The notes: a model not told the origin generated them from the sequence alone. A stretch of DNA of 64,000 nt from Magnetospirillum sp. ME-1 (GCF_002105535.1 NZ_CP015848.1:1736907-1800906), one strand, 5' to 3'. Counted from the first letter of the stretch, positions 48,480 to 58,295 are shown. Program-made: numbers and translations.

Positions 48480-48547
48480 TCCCGCCCCCTTCTCTCCCCG
48501 CCCAACGTCGTGGGGGACTATGTCAAATCGCCGGGAAACAAACCACC

Positions 48548-48575
48548 CTTGCAGCCCGGCAAAGCCATCCTAAAT
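48548..48575 (+). promoter_or_regulatory. Candidate sigma-32 heat-shock promoter
   Basis: CTTG (48548-48551) and CCTAAAT (48569-48575), 17 bases apart, resemble the alphaproteobacterial sigma-32 consensus CTTG...CYTATNT with one mismatch. It lies about 85 bases before the hsp20 ATG. Confidence 0.5.
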
Positions 48576-48663
48576 CATTTCCGCCGGATGCCTATGAAGG
48601 GTCCGGACAGGTCCGATGGAATGGACCACAGCGTGACATTGCTTCGCAAAGGAGAATGGAACC

Positions 48664-49152
48664 ATGTTGAGCTACGACTTTTCCCCCCTGCTGCGCACCG
48701 CCATCGGTTTCGAGCGCCTGGCCCGCCAGGCCGAGGCTGCGGCCCGCTCCGACGCCGATTCCGCCTACCCGCCCTACAATATCGAGACCGCCGGCGAGGA
48801 CCATTACCGCATCACCCTGGCCGTGGCGGGCTTCTCGTCCAAGGAACTGGAGATCGAGACCCTGGACAACGTCCTTGCCATCACCGGCAAGAAGCCTGAG
48901 GAGGAGGCAAGCGCCAGCTACCTGCACAAGGGCATCGCGTCGCGCGGCTTCACCCGCCGCTTCTCCCTGGCCGATCACGTGCGGGTGACGGGGGCCAATC
49001 TGGCCGATGGCCTGCTCACCATCGATCTGGTGCGCGAGATCCCCGAGGCCATGAAGCCCCGCCGCATCGAAATCGCCGGCGAGGCTCCCACCAGCCTGTT
49101 CGCCAAGGCCAAGAAACTGATCGAGGGCCCCGGCAAGAAGGACGCCGCCTGA
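48664..49152 (+). CDS. Small heat-shock protein Hsp20 (IbpA-like)
   Basis: A 162-residue chaperone with an alpha-crystallin domain at about 38-130 (YPPYNIETAGEDHYRITLAVAG, then ELEIETLDNVLAITGKK). An N-terminal YDFSPLLRTAIGFERL motif is typical of IbpA. It binds unfolding proteins and hands them to DnaK/ClpB. A C-terminal IEI-type anchor (RRIEIAGE) is present. The ribosome binding site is GGAGA. It has its own heat-shock-type promoter and a strong terminator. Confidence 0.94.
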   Translation: MLSYDFSPLLRTAIGFERLARQAEAAARSDADSAYPPYNIETAGEDHYRITLAVAGFSSKELEIETLDNVLAITGKKPEEEASASYLHKGIASRGFTRRFSLADHVRVTGANLADGLLTIDLVREIPEAMKPRRIEIAGEAPTSLFAKAKKLIEGPGKKDAA

Positions 49153-49169
49153 CGGTGGCCGAGCAAAGG

Positions 49170-49191
49170 ACCGGGCGCTTCGGCGCCCGGT
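49170..49191 (+). terminator. UUCG-loop terminator of hsp20
   Basis: ACCGGGCGC (49170-49178), tetraloop TTCG, GCGCCCGGT (49183-49191) is a perfect 9-bp stem 17 bases after the stop codon. The T-run is short. Confidence 0.75.
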
Positions 49192-49310
49192 CTACCAGTT
49201 GATGTCCGTGTCTTGGGCAACCACCCAGCATTTCCGCCGTCTCCGTTGACCGTATCAGGACCATCGCCGCGGCCCCCTATCGACGGATATGCCAAGGCAC
49301 TACAGACCTA

Positions 49311-49319
49311 TGATATAAT
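49311..49319 (+). promoter_or_regulatory. Extended -10 promoter
   Basis: TGATATAAT is a perfect extended -10 element (TGnTATAAT) 27 bases before the TTG start of the solute-binding protein gene. There is no good -35 hexamer, as expected for extended -10 promoters. Confidence 0.65.
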
Positions 49320-49346
49320 CGCCAAAACCTGAGATGGGGGGATTCG

Positions 49347-50114
49347 TTGACACGAATTGCCGATCGGTTTTGGCGAGCGGCTATGGCGGTCTTGATCACG
49401 GCGGGGCTGATGTCCCCCGCATCGGTTAAGGCCGACGATGTCCTGCGCTTTTCCACCGGTATGATCGCTCCTTGGACCAACGCGGCCGGCACCGGGTTCC
49501 ACCAGCGCCTGATCCACCTTCTGGCGGACAAGCTGGGCCGTCCGGCGGACCTGGAGGTCATTGCCGCCTCGTCGCGGGCGCTCAAACTGGCCGATGACGG
49601 AATCATCGACGGACTGGCGGGACGGGTGGCGGGATTGGACAGGGAATATACCAATCTGATCGCCGTTCCCGAGCGGATGTTCGTCAACGACTTCGTGGCC
49701 TGTGCATCGCCCGGCGCTCCGCTTCCCACCGACTGGGCCGCCGTGGGGCCGTTTTCCGTCGCCTATGTCATCGGCTGGCAGGTGTTCGAGCACAACCTGC
49801 CGCGGGTACGCGAACTGACCACCGTGAAGGATTCCGCCCAGTTGCTGGGCCTGCTCAGGGCCGGACGGGTAGAACTGATCCTGCATGAACGCTGGCAGAT
49901 CCTGTGGCTGGCCCGCGAGGCCGGAATCCCGCTGGTCTGCGCCGAGCCGCCGCTGGCCAGGGTGCCCATGTACATCTACCTGCACCGCCGCCATGCCGAC
50001 CTGGCCCCGGCCGTCGCCGACATCCTGCGCCGGATGAAGAAGGACGGATCGTACGATGCTATCGCCCGCCAGGTCTTCGGCGGCCTGGGCCCATCGGTGA
50101 CGGAGGTCAAATGA
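49347..50114 (+). CDS. Family 3-like periplasmic solute-binding protein
   Basis: The 255-residue protein has a signal peptide (about 1-29, ending SVKADD) and a two-lobed bacterial solute-binding family 3-like fold (VLRFSTGMIAPWTN, DGIIDGLAGRVAG, LLRAGRVELILHERW). The TTG start follows GGGGGGA; an ATG at 49383 is an alternative. It overlaps the histidine kinase start by four bases (ATGA). No permease or ATPase is nearby, so it is more likely a sensory partner of the kinase than a transport component. Confidence 0.75.
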   Translation: MTRIADRFWRAAMAVLITAGLMSPASVKADDVLRFSTGMIAPWTNAAGTGFHQRLIHLLADKLGRPADLEVIAASSRALKLADDGIIDGLAGRVAGLDREYTNLIAVPERMFVNDFVACASPGAPLPTDWAAVGPFSVAYVIGWQVFEHNLPRVRELTTVKDSAQLLGLLRAGRVELILHERWQILWLAREAGIPLVCAEPPLARVPMYIYLHRRHADLAPAVADILRRMKKDGSYDAIARQVFGGLGPSVTEVK

Positions 50115-51982
50115 CCTTCATGTCCTCCCTCGCCCGCAAGAACAGCGTCGCCCATCGGCTAATCATCCGCCTGGGCAGCGTGGGATTGGTCATGGCCATG
50201 GCCATGGCCGCGGGCCTGGTCGCCGCCGACTACCACATCGCCACCAGCCGGACGGAAGAGCGTTTCCAGCAGATCGAGGCCGGCTATCTGGCCAGCGTGG
50301 CGGAAAACGTCTGGCTGCAGGACCATGAGCGGCTGGCGCAACTGGTGGCGGGCATCGGCCAGTTCCCCTACGTCCAGCAGGTCCGCGTCACCGACGAGGC
50401 CGGCACCGTCATGGCCGAGAGCGGCACCCGCGAGGATCCCGACGAGATCGCGAGATCCTTTCCCCTCACCCGGTTCTATTCGGCGCGCGAGCTGGGTATC
50501 GGCCGCCTGGACATCTCGGTGAGCAAGGGCAGGATGCTCATGCCGGTATATCACCGGGCCGGATTGCTGTTCCTGGCCAACATCGCCCTGATGGCCGGTA
50601 TCCTGGCCGCTCTTTACTGGCAGGTCTATACCCTCGTCGCCCAGCCTCTGTCCCGAATGGCCGCCCATGTGCGCCACGCCAATCTCGACACGGGCGAATG
50701 GAAAATGCTTCCGGGCGACCTCCATGACGAGCTGAACGAGCTGGCCATGGCCTATGCCGACATGCGCCGCGCCATCGAACGCGGCTACCACGCGCTGCAG
50801 GCGCGGGAAGAACATCTGCGGCTGCTGTTCGACAATTCCCCGGTTTCGCTGTGGGAAGAGGACTTCTCCGAGGTCAAGAAAGCGATCCTGTCCCTCGACG
50901 GCGCCATCGGCGGCGGACTGGACGGCCATCTCGCCCACCATCCGGATTTCATCGACCGCTGCGCCGCCCTGGTCAAGGTGATCAACGTCAACGCCGCCAC
51001 CCTGGCGCTGCACAAGGCACCAAGCGCGGCCGCCCTGCTCGGCAATCTGGAAAAGACCTTCACCCCGGCGTCGCGCCAGGCCTTCGCCCGCCAGCTGGTG
51101 GCGATCTGGAACGGTGAGACGCAACTATCGGTCGAAGGCGAGGTCAAGACCCTGGACGGCGAACCGAGGGTGGTGGTGGTCCATTGGCGCGTCACTCCGG
51201 GACACGAAGACAGCCTGGACCGGGTGCTGGTGGCCCTGGAAAACGTCACCGAACGCAAGGCGGCGGAACAGGCCCTGGCGGCCTCCATGGAAAAGCTGAT
51301 CAGCACCAATCACGAACTGGAACGGATGACCGAGATCACCGCCCACGATCTGCAGGAACCGGTGCGCGGCATCGTCAGCTTCAGCCAGTTGCTGGAGCGC
51401 CGCATGGGCCCGACCCTGGACGGAGAAACCCGCGACCTGCTGGCCTATCTGAAAGCGGCGGGACACCGGATGCAGGATCAGGTCCGCGGATTGCTCACCT
51501 ATGCCCAGACGGCGCCCATGGGTACGGCCATGGAGCCGGTCGGCCTGGACGAGGCGCTGCGCCGGGCGCTCAAGGATCTGCAGGGGGAGATCGAACGCCG
51601 CTCCGCCTCGGTCAAGGCCGGGGCCCTGCCCCGGGTCATGGGCAATGCCCAGCTTCTGGCCGATCTGTTCACCCGCCTGATCGACAACGGCCTGAAATTC
51701 ACCCGCAGCGAGTCCAGCCCCCGAATCGAGATCGCCGCCAGCCTGGATGGCGACATGGTCACCGTTTCGGTGACCGACCACGGCATCGGCATCCTGCCGT
51801 CCTATGCCGACGACGTGTTCCAGGTGTTCCGCCGCCTCCATGGCCCGGAGCAGTTTCCCGGCATCGGCATCGGCCTGGCCATCTGCCGCAAGATCGTCGA
51901 GCGCCTGGGCGGACGCATCTGGGTCGACACCATGGTCACCGAGGGCTGCACCATCCGCTTCACCTTGCCGAGGGCGCCATAG
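50111..51982 (+). CDS. Membrane sensor histidine kinase
   Basis: The 623-residue kinase has TM helices at about 18-38 and 152-175 with a periplasmic domain between, a HAMP-like linker (about 176-230), a PAS-like region (about 235-395, ending ALENVTERKAAEQAL), and a HisKA domain with the phospho-acceptor His in ITAHDLQEPVRGIVSF. The ATPase motifs are LIDNGLKF, DHGIGILP and GIGIGLAICRKI. No response regulator is adjacent. It is translationally coupled to the solute-binding protein, which probably feeds it a ligand signal. Confidence 0.88.
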   Translation: MTFMSSLARKNSVAHRLIIRLGSVGLVMAMAMAAGLVAADYHIATSRTEERFQQIEAGYLASVAENVWLQDHERLAQLVAGIGQFPYVQQVRVTDEAGTVMAESGTREDPDEIARSFPLTRFYSARELGIGRLDISVSKGRMLMPVYHRAGLLFLANIALMAGILAALYWQVYTLVAQPLSRMAAHVRHANLDTGEWKMLPGDLHDELNELAMAYADMRRAIERGYHALQAREEHLRLLFDNSPVSLWEEDFSEVKKAILSLDGAIGGGLDGHLAHHPDFIDRCAALVKVINVNAATLALHKAPSAAALLGNLEKTFTPASRQAFARQLVAIWNGETQLSVEGEVKTLDGEPRVVVVHWRVTPGHEDSLDRVLVALENVTERKAAEQALAASMEKLISTNHELERMTEITAHDLQEPVRGIVSFSQLLERRMGPTLDGETRDLLAYLKAAGHRMQDQVRGLLTYAQTAPMGTAMEPVGLDEALRRALKDLQGEIERRSASVKAGALPRVMGNAQLLADLFTRLIDNGLKFTRSESSPRIEIAASLDGDMVTVSVTDHGIGILPSYADDVFQVFRRLHGPEQFPGIGIGLAICRKIVERLGGRIWVDTMVTEGCTIRFTLPRAP

Positions 51983-51987
51983 GAAAA

Positions 51988-52012
51988 GGGCGCCGCCCTC
52001 GAGGCGACGCCC
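51988..52012. terminator. Hairpin after the histidine kinase gene
   Basis: GGGCGCCGCC (51988-51997), loop CTCGA, GGCGACGCCC (52003-52012) forms a 10-bp stem with one mismatch, six bases after the stop codon. Confidence 0.55.
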
Positions 52013-52035
52013 CTCCGTCGAAAGAACCGGCTTTT

Positions 52036-52135
52036 CCTGTCATCCCGAGGCGCAAGCCGAGGGATCTTTCACGCCATGGCGGCAGCCGCTTGCAGCTGAA
52101 AGATCCTTCCTCCCTGCGGTCGTCAGGATGACAGG
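52036..52135. repeat. 100-bp nested inverted repeat (MITE-like)
   Basis: Outer arms CCTGTCATCC (52036-52045) and GGATGACAGG (52126-52135) and inner arms GGATCTTTCA (52062-52071) and TGAAAGATCC (52097-52106) form a long interrupted palindrome between the kinase and cysNC genes. Its gene-free position and nested arms look like a miniature repeat element. No protein is encoded. Confidence 0.65.
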
Positions 52136-52141
52136 CCGGTA

Positions 52142-54067
52142 TTACAGCCCCCAGCCGTTGGCCTGTTCGCGGGCCGAGAGCGAGAAGGCGTTCTCGATAT
52201 AGCGCAGCAGGTCGGCGACGCTCTCATCCACGCTCTTGCCCTCGGTAGTCAGGGTCAGTTCCGGCAGGGCCGGCGCCTCGTAGGCCGAGCCGATACCGGT
52301 GAAGTAGCTGATCTCGCCGGCCCGGGCCTTCTTGTACAGGCCCTTGGGGTCGCGCCGCTCGCACTCGTCGAGGCCGGTGGCGACGTACACCTCGTGGAAG
52401 GTATCGGGATTGATGGCGCGCACCTTCTCGCGGTCGGCGCGGAAGGGGGAGATGAACGAGGTCACCACCACCATGCCGGCCTCGGCGAACAGATTGGCCG
52501 TCTCGCCGACGCGGCGGATGTTCTCGGCGCGGTCGGCATCCGAGAAGCCCAGATCGCCGCACAACCCGGTACGCACGTTGTCGCCGTCCAGCACGGTGAC
52601 CTGCCAGCCCTTGAGGAACAGCTGGCGCTCCACCTCCATGGCGATGGTGGACTTGCCGGCGCCCGACAGGCCGGTCAGCCACACCACGCCGCCGCGATGG
52701 CCGTTGGCGATGGCCCGGGTCTCGGCATCCACCTTGTGGGGCACCTCGGTGACGTGGGTCGAGCGCGACCGCGCCTCGCCCGCCGGCGTCTCGGCGATGA
52801 CGCCGCCGCCGACGATGTCGTAGCCCTCGACCAGCACGAAACGGCCCAGGCGGGGATTGTCGATGAACGAGTCATGGGCGATGGGCGACTTGGCGCGGAA
52901 CACCACCTCGGCGACGGCGTTGCGGGCCACCTCGGTGCCCTGGTGGTTGGCCAGGTCCTCCACGTCGATGACCCGCTCGATGGTCACTACGTCCACCACG
53001 TGCTCGGCGGTGGCCAGTTTCAGCTTGTAGCGCGACCCCACCTTGAGCGGTCCCCGGCCCAGCCAGAAGACGCGGGCCTTCAGGTCGTGGGACTGGTAGG
53101 GGGTGTGGTGCTCCAGGCTGGCGACGTTGCCGCGCTCGACGAAGATCTGCTCGTCCAGCGTGATGCCCACCGACTGGCCGGCCCCGGCCGACACGGCGGC
53201 CACGGTGTTGCCCCAGGTCTCGATGGTGGCGATCTTGGCCATCTTGCCCGAGGGCGAGAACACCAGGGTGTCGCCCACCTTGAGGCGGCCGGATTCGATG
53301 CGTCCGGCGATGATGCGGCGCTCGTCGAACTTGTAGACGTCCTGCACCGGCAGGCGCAGCGGCAGATCGGTCAGCGGCTTGGCCGGCTCGAACAGGTCCA
53401 GCGCCCCCAGAACGCTGGGCCCCGTATACCAGGGGGTCTCGGCGGCCGTCTCGGCGATGTTGGCGCCCGAGCGGGCGGCCACCGGAATGACGTAGGTGGG
53501 CTCGACGCCGATGGAGTTGAGATAGGCGACGATCTCGGCCTTCACCTCGTTGAAGCGGGTTTCCGAGAAATCTACCAGATCCATCTTGTTGACCGCCACG
53601 GCGATCTGGCGCAGGCCCAGGAGGTGCAGCAGGTAGCCGTGGCGGCGCGACTGCTCCTGCACGCCTTCATGGGCGTCGATGACCAGCACGGCAGCCTCGG
53701 CGGACGCCGCGCCCGACACCATGTTCTTCAGGAATTCCTTGTGCCCCGGCGCATCGATGATGACGTAGGGCCGGTGCGCGGTCTTGAAGCGGATCTGGGC
53801 GGTATCGATGGTGATGCCCTGGTCGCGCTCGGCCTGCAGCGCATCCATGACGAAGGCCCATTCGAAGGGCATGCCGCGCTTGTCGCAGACTTCCCGGAGA
53901 TACTCGACCTTGCCCTCGGGCAGTGCGCCGGTCTCGTTGAGGATGCGGCCCACCAGGGTGGACTTGCCGTGATCCACGTGGCCGACCACGACGATCTTCA
54001 TGGGGGAAGCGGATTGGGACACGGAGGCCTCGGGGCTGACTTTAAGGGCGGTTGCGGTGTTGCTCAT
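52142..54067 (-). CDS. cysNC: Bifunctional sulfate adenylyltransferase subunit 1 / APS kinase
   Basis: The 641-residue fusion has an N-terminal CysN GTPase (about 22-440) with G1 [17 protein letters not shown] and NKMDLVDF motifs. The C-terminal CysC kinase (about 460-630) has P-loop GLSGAGKST and the [10 protein letters not shown] motif. CysN works with CysD to adenylate sulfate, and CysC phosphorylates APS to PAPS. ATG 54067 starts conservation. The adjacent reductase looks APS-type, so PAPS may serve mainly for sulfotransfer. Confidence 0.94.
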   Translation of the reverse strand: MSNTATALKVSPEASVSQSASPMKIVVVGHVDHGKSTLVGRILNETGALPEGKVEYLREVCDKRGMPFEWAFVMDALQAERDQGITIDTAQIRFKTAHRPYVIIDAPGHKEFLKNMVSGAASAEAAVLVIDAHEGVQEQSRRHGYLLHLLGLRQIAVAVNKMDLVDFSETRFNEVKAEIVAYLNSIGVEPTYVIPVAARSGANIAETAAETPWYTGPSVLGALDLFEPAKPLTDLPLRLPVQDVYKFDERRIIAGRIESGRLKVGDTLVFSPSGKMAKIATIETWGNTVAAVSAGAGQSVGITLDEQIFVERGNVASLEHHTPYQSHDLKARVFWLGRGPLKVGSRYKLKLATAEHVVDVVTIERVIDVEDLANHQGTEVARNAVAEVVFRAKSPIAHDSFIDNPRLGRFVLVEGYDIVGGGVIAETPAGEARSRSTHVTEVPHKVDAETRAIANGHRGGVVWLTGLSGAGKSTIAMEVERQLFLKGWQVTVLDGDNVRTGLCGDLGFSDADRAENIRRVGETANLFAEAGMVVVTSFISPFRADREKVRAINPDTFHEVYVATGLDECERRDPKGLYKKARAGEISYFTGIGSAYEAPALPELTLTTEGKSVDESVADLLRYIENAFSLSAREQANGWGL

Positions 54068-54086
54068 GATTGTGCTGTCCCCTCGC

Positions 54087-54887
54087 TCACATATAGCCGC
54101 CGGCGCGCAGACGCTCGAAGGCGTCCTCGGATTCCTTGTCCTGGGCACGGCCGGAACGCTCGGAAATCTTGGTGGTCTCCAGTTCCTCGATGATCTCGGC
54201 CACGGTGGTGGCGGTGGAGGCCACCGAGCCGGTGCAGGGCGCGCAGCCCAAGGACCGGTAACGCCGCCCGTCCTTGGCGAAGTAGAGATCGACCATGGGG
54301 ATGTTCTCGCGCTCGATATAGCGCCACACGTCGAGCTCGGACCACGCCAGCAGCGGGTGGATGCGCAGATGGGTGCCGGGCGCGAAATCGGTCTTGAACT
54401 GGTCCCAGAACTCGGGCGGCTGGTCCTTGAAGTCCCACTCGGCCGACTGGTTGCGGGGAGAGAAGACGCGCTCCTTGGCGCGCGTGCCTTCCTCGTCGCG
54501 GCGGATACCGGCGATGACGCCGGTGAATCCGTGCTTGGCCAGCAGCGCCTTCAGCCCCTCGGTCTTCAACGCCGTGCAACACTCGACGCGCCCCTTGTGC
54601 GGCCCCATGCCGGCGGCCAGCGCTTGCGTGTTCTCGCCGACGATCAGCGGCAGGTTCCATTCCTTGGCGACGCGGTCGCGGAACTCGATCATCTCGGGGA
54701 TCTTGTTGTGGGTGTCCACGTGCAGCACCGGGAACGGCACATGGCCGAAGAAGGCCTTGCGGGCCAGCCACAGCATGACGTTGGAATCCTTGCCGATGGA
54801 CCACAGCATGGCGATCTTGTCGAGGCGGTTGAAGGCCTCGCGCAGGATGTAGATGGATTGGCTCTCCAAGGCGTCGAGATCGTTCAT
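54087..54887 (-). CDS. cysD: Sulfate adenylyltransferase subunit 2
   Basis: CysD forms APS from sulfate and ATP with CysN. The 266-residue protein has the PP-loop [12 protein letters not shown] (about 30-41), [12 protein letters not shown] (about 125-136) and the C-terminal family motif [14 protein letters not shown]. The second of two close ATGs (54887) is preferred because AAGAG lies six bases before it; the first (54893) would have no spacer. It precedes cysNC by 19 bases. Confidence 0.95.
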   Translation of the reverse strand: MNDLDALESQSIYILREAFNRLDKIAMLWSIGKDSNVMLWLARKAFFGHVPFPVLHVDTHNKIPEMIEFRDRVAKEWNLPLIVGENTQALAAGMGPHKGRVECCTALKTEGLKALLAKHGFTGVIAGIRRDEEGTRAKERVFSPRNQSAEWDFKDQPPEFWDQFKTDFAPGTHLRIHPLLAWSELDVWRYIERENIPMVDLYFAKDGRRYRSLGCAPCTGSVASTATTVAEIIEELETTKISERSGRAQDKESEDAFERLRAGGYM

Positions 54888-54927
54888 GATCATCTCTTGT
54901 TTCTTTCCGCGTTCTGCTCGCCGGGCC

Positions 54928-55611
54928 CTAACGGCCCAGGGATTTTGTATGAATGCCGCATTCGCTCTTGTTCTTGCCGGCCCAGCGGCCCTCGCGGGGC
55001 GACTGGCCGGGCTCCACCGGACGGGTGCAGGGCCAGCAGCCGATGGAGCGGTAGTTTTGTGCCACCAGCGGGTGGCGCGGCAGATCGTGGGCGACGAAAT
55101 AGGCCTCGATGGCCTCGGCGCTCCAGGTGGCCAGCGGGCTGACCTTCAGCACGCCGCCGCCGTCCGACAGGGTGGCGAGGTTTTCCCGCTCGGCGCCGTG
55201 GGCGCGCTTGCGGCCGTCCACCAGGGCGTCGTAGCCGGAAACGGCGCGGGCCAGGGGCCGCACCTTGCGCAGCTCGCAGCAGCGGTCCTCGTCGGTCCGC
55301 CACAGATCGGCCGCGTCCTTCAGTTCCTCGTCGCTGGGACGCACCACCACCACATTGGTGAGGCCCAGGCGGCGCTCCAACTGAGTGCGGTACTCGATGG
55401 TCTCGTCGAACAGCTCGTCGGTGTCGAGGAAGATCACCGGGGTGGCCGGATCGACTTGGGCGACCAGATCGAGCAGCACCGCCGATTCCGCCCCGAAGGA
55501 CGAGGTCACGGCGACGCGCCCGGCCAGTTCGCCCTTGATCAGGGCGGCAAGCAGATCCTTGCCGTCCAGATGGCCGTACCGGGCGATCAGATGGTCGACG
55601 TCAAGCGGCAT
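54928..55611 (-). CDS. cysH: Assimilatory APS/PAPS reductase
   Basis: The 227-residue enzyme reduces APS (or PAPS) to sulfite. It has [14 protein letters not shown] as the PP-loop-like region. Two Cys pairs, DRCCELRKV and GCWPCTRPV, mark the [4Fe-4S]-containing APS-reductase subgroup; PAPS reductases lack them. The catalytic Cys is in KSECGIH near the C-terminus. The ATG shares one base with the cysI stop codon. Confidence 0.94.
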   Translation of the reverse strand: MPLDVDHLIARYGHLDGKDLLAALIKGELAGRVAVTSSFGAESAVLLDLVAQVDPATPVIFLDTDELFDETIEYRTQLERRLGLTNVVVVRPSDEELKDAADLWRTDEDRCCELRKVRPLARAVSGYDALVDGRKRAHGAERENLATLSDGGGVLKVSPLATWSAEAIEAYFVAHDLPRHPLVAQNYRSIGCWPCTRPVEPGQSPREGRWAGKNKSECGIHTKSLGR

Positions 55612-57692
55612 CAGGCCACCACCGCCAGGATCGAGGCCAGGTCGCCCACCTCGGCCACCACCGGCGCCTTGGGCTTGGTGACCAGCACGCCGACCGTGTC
55701 GATGAAGTAGGCCACCGCCTCGCGATAGGTGTCGGCCTCGCCGGTGACCAGGGCCGAGGTGCGCTCGGCCAGTACCGATTCGAAGGCGTTGACCGCTTCG
55801 ATGGAGGCCGCCGGCGACGAGCGGAACAGGGCGAACACCCCTTCCGCGTCCTGGTCGTCCTCGGTGGTCACGCCATGGCTGGCCAGCAGCAGGCGAAGGG
55901 CGTAGACGGTGGCTTCCTCGCCGGCCTTCAGCGCCTCGGGCCAGCGGCCGGTGCCCAAGAAGCGGTCCAGGTTGATCAGGCCGTCATCGGCCAGATCGGT
56001 GTAATAGGTGGTGCTGACCTGGGGTGCGGCGCACTCGCCCTTGGCCTTGGGCGGACCGACGAACACGTCGGCATCGCCCCAATCGGTGAACAGGTCGTCG
56101 CCCTGGCCCGCCGCCAGCGGCGCCAGGATGGCGTTGATGCCGTCCTTGCCCAGCCGCTCGGCCCAGGCCCGCACATCCTCGCCCTTGGCGCGGGCGGCCC
56201 TGATCTCGGGACGCAGCAGGGCCACCGCCTTGTTGGCGAGGCGGGCCGGAACGATGGGGCCTTCCAGACCCACCTGGCCGGCATAGGCGTCGCCGCCGAA
56301 ATGCAGCTGGTAGTGGGGGGCGGGCTTGCCGTCGATCTTCTTGCCCATGCCGTGCAGGCCGATATCGGCGACGTGGTGCAGGCCGCAGGAATTCTGGCAG
56401 CCCGACACATGCACCGAAACGCCCTTGGCATCGGCCTTGCCGCGCGCTTCCTTCTCCACCTGGATGCCGAAGCTCTGGGAATTGGTGATGCCGATGCGGC
56501 AGGTGGTGGTGCCGGGGCACGACACCACATCGGGCACGTCCTCGGCCGCCTCGGGGATGTCGAAGCCCAGCGCGCGGACCCGGGCGGTCACCTCGGCGAC
56601 CTTGTCCTTGGCCACGTCGATGAAGGCCAGCTTCTGGTCGCGGGTGGTGGACAGACGGGTCACGCCGGCCGAAACGGCGATGTCGTAAAGGGCATCCAGC
56701 TGGTCCGAATCGACGATGCCCAGCGGAATGTAGACCACCAGCGCCACCTTGCCGTCATGGCCGGGCACCACGCCGACGGGGGTGCGGGCCACCGGAGCCT
56801 CGACCGGCTTGCGCCAGGACAGCGGCTGCCAGGGGCGCTGCGGCAGGTTCTTCAGGCGCTCGAACTCTTCCTGGAAGAGGGCGGTGAACTTCTCGGCCCC
56901 GAAGCGCTTCAGCACGAACTTCAGCCGCGCCATGGCGCGGTCGCGGCGGTTGGAATAGCGCTGGTGCAGGCGGGCGGTGGCCTCGATGACCGTGGGCAGA
57001 TCCTCTTCGGCGACGAAGGACAGCACTTCCACCGCCATGATCGGCTGGCCGCCCAGGCCGCCGCCGGCCAGGATCTTGAAGCCCTTCTTGCCCCCCTGCT
57101 CCACCGCCACGAAGCCCAGGTCGTGAATGGGCGAGGCGCCGCAATCGGTGGCGCAGCCCGACACGGTGAACTTCATCTTGCGCGGCATGTGCTGGACCAG
57201 GGGATGGCGCAGCCAGGTGCGCGCCAGCTGGTCGGCCACCTTGCCGGCGTCCACCAGCTCGCGGCCGCAGGCGCCGGCCAGGGCGCACGATGTCATATTG
57301 CGCAGGGTGTTGCCGCAGGCCTCGCGCGTAGTGATGCCGCCGGCGTTGAGCACGTCCAGCATGTCGGCGGTGCGCTCCAGCGGCACGTAATACAGCTGGA
57401 AATCCTGGCGGGTGGTGATGTGGGCCGGACCCTTGGCGAATTCGCGGTTGACGGTGGCCAGGGTCTTCAGCCAGGGCGTCGGCACCACGCCGCCGGGGAT
57501 CTTGATGCGGACCATCTGGACGCCGGCCTGCTTCTGGCCATAGACGCCGTGGCGCAGGCGAAAGGCGGTGAAGCGCTCCGCATCCCATTCGCCGCTCTGG
57601 TGGCGCTGAAGTCCCTGCCGGTATTCCGCCAGATCCGACGAGCGAACCAGGGGCTCGATGGCGGAGAGGTCGGCGTGGGTGGCGTCCTTCAT
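55611..57692 (-). CDS. cysI: Sulfite reductase hemoprotein (CysI-like) with duplicated cluster motifs
   Basis: The enzyme reduces sulfite to sulfide using siroheme and [4Fe-4S]. The C-terminal half of the siroheme fold has Cys392/398 (SCPGTTTC) and Cys432/436 (GCQNSC), the standard cluster set. Unusually, the N-terminal half also has Cys136/142 (SCALAGAC) and Cys180/184 (GCATDC) with the same C-x5-C and C-x3-C spacing. At 693 residues it is longer than usual; a helical tail (about 540-693) of unknown role follows. It heads the cysI-cysH-cysD-cysNC operon. The electron donor is not encoded nearby. Confidence 0.88.
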   Translation of the reverse strand: MKDATHADLSAIEPLVRSSDLAEYRQGLQRHQSGEWDAERFTAFRLRHGVYGQKQAGVQMVRIKIPGGVVPTPWLKTLATVNREFAKGPAHITTRQDFQLYYVPLERTADMLDVLNAGGITTREACGNTLRNMTSCALAGACGRELVDAGKVADQLARTWLRHPLVQHMPRKMKFTVSGCATDCGASPIHDLGFVAVEQGGKKGFKILAGGGLGGQPIMAVEVLSFVAEEDLPTVIEATARLHQRYSNRRDRAMARLKFVLKRFGAEKFTALFQEEFERLKNLPQRPWQPLSWRKPVEAPVARTPVGVVPGHDGKVALVVYIPLGIVDSDQLDALYDIAVSAGVTRLSTTRDQKLAFIDVAKDKVAEVTARVRALGFDIPEAAEDVPDVVSCPGTTTCRIGITNSQSFGIQVEKEARGKADAKGVSVHVSGCQNSCGLHHVADIGLHGMGKKIDGKPAPHYQLHFGGDAYAGQVGLEGPIVPARLANKAVALLRPEIRAARAKGEDVRAWAERLGKDGINAILAPLAAGQGDDLFTDWGDADVFVGPPKAKGECAAPQVSTTYYTDLADDGLINLDRFLGTGRWPEALKAGEEATVYALRLLLASHGVTTEDDQDAEGVFALFRSSPAASIEAVNAFESVLAERTSALVTGEADTYREAVAYFIDTVGVLVTKPKAPVVAEVGDLASILAVVA

Positions 57693-57748
57693 AACTGGCC
57701 CTCTTGCGTTTTTACACCAATAAAAGTGTATGTCTTCGATAAACTACG

Positions 57749-57777
57749 GTGTAGCCCACATTTCACACCTTGGTCAA
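57749..57777 (-). promoter_or_regulatory. Candidate cys operon promoter
   Basis: On the minus strand TTGACC (57772-57777) and CTACAC (57749-57754) are 17 bases apart. The -10 match is poor, which fits a promoter needing an activator. Small inverted ACAC/GTGT and GGTGT/ACACC motifs surround it in this AT-rich divergent region. Confidence 0.35.
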
Positions 57778-57844
57778 CATTTTTCTGTGTACATTAGCTC
57801 TATTATGCAGTAGATTTTATGTAGTTTTGCTTCTGGAGCCAGCC

Positions 57845-58279
57845 ATGACCAATCCCGACACCCTCGGCTATGCCGGGGAAATCTCCCCCAAGGACGCCTG
57901 GGAACGCCTTGCTTCCGACCCTGCGGCCAAGATCATCGACGTCCGCACCCAGGCGGAATGGTCCTTCGTCGGTGTTCCCGATCTGTCGCCGGTAGGCAAG
58001 CAGGTGTTGCTGGTCTCGTGGCAGGTCTTCCCCACCATGGCCCGCAACGACGCCTTCGCCGCCCAGGTCGAGGCCCATGGGGTGAAGAAGGACGATACCC
58101 TGCTGCTGCTGTGCCGCTCGGGCGTGCGGTCGCGCGCGGCGGCCGAATTGCTGACCCAGTTGGGCTACACCGCCGCCTGGAACATCACCGACGGCTTCGA
58201 AGGTCCCCATGATCAGGCCAAGCATCGCGGCCTGACGGCGGGCTGGAAGGCCTCGGGCCTGCCCTGGGCCCAGGGCTGA
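57845..58279 (+). CDS. Rhodanese-like sulfurtransferase
   Basis: The 144-residue single-domain rhodanese has EISPKDAWERL, IIDVRTQAEWSFVG and the active-site loop CRSGVRSRAAAE with the catalytic Cys at about 89, followed by GFEGPHD. It may transfer sulfane sulfur from thiosulfate or persulfide. It is divergent from cysI and shares its regulatory region, which suggests a linked role in sulfur metabolism. ATG 57845 follows TGGAG. Confidence 0.9.
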   Translation: MTNPDTLGYAGEISPKDAWERLASDPAAKIIDVRTQAEWSFVGVPDLSPVGKQVLLVSWQVFPTMARNDAFAAQVEAHGVKKDDTLLLLCRSGVRSRAAAELLTQLGYTAAWNITDGFEGPHDQAKHRGLTAGWKASGLPWAQG

Positions 58280-58295
58280 CGAGTTGTGACAAATC

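Noticed and set aside
49904-50110. Upstream extension of the histidine kinase frame
   Set aside because: It overlaps the solute-binding protein; ATG 50111 begins the membrane-sensor pattern and overlaps the previous stop by four bases.
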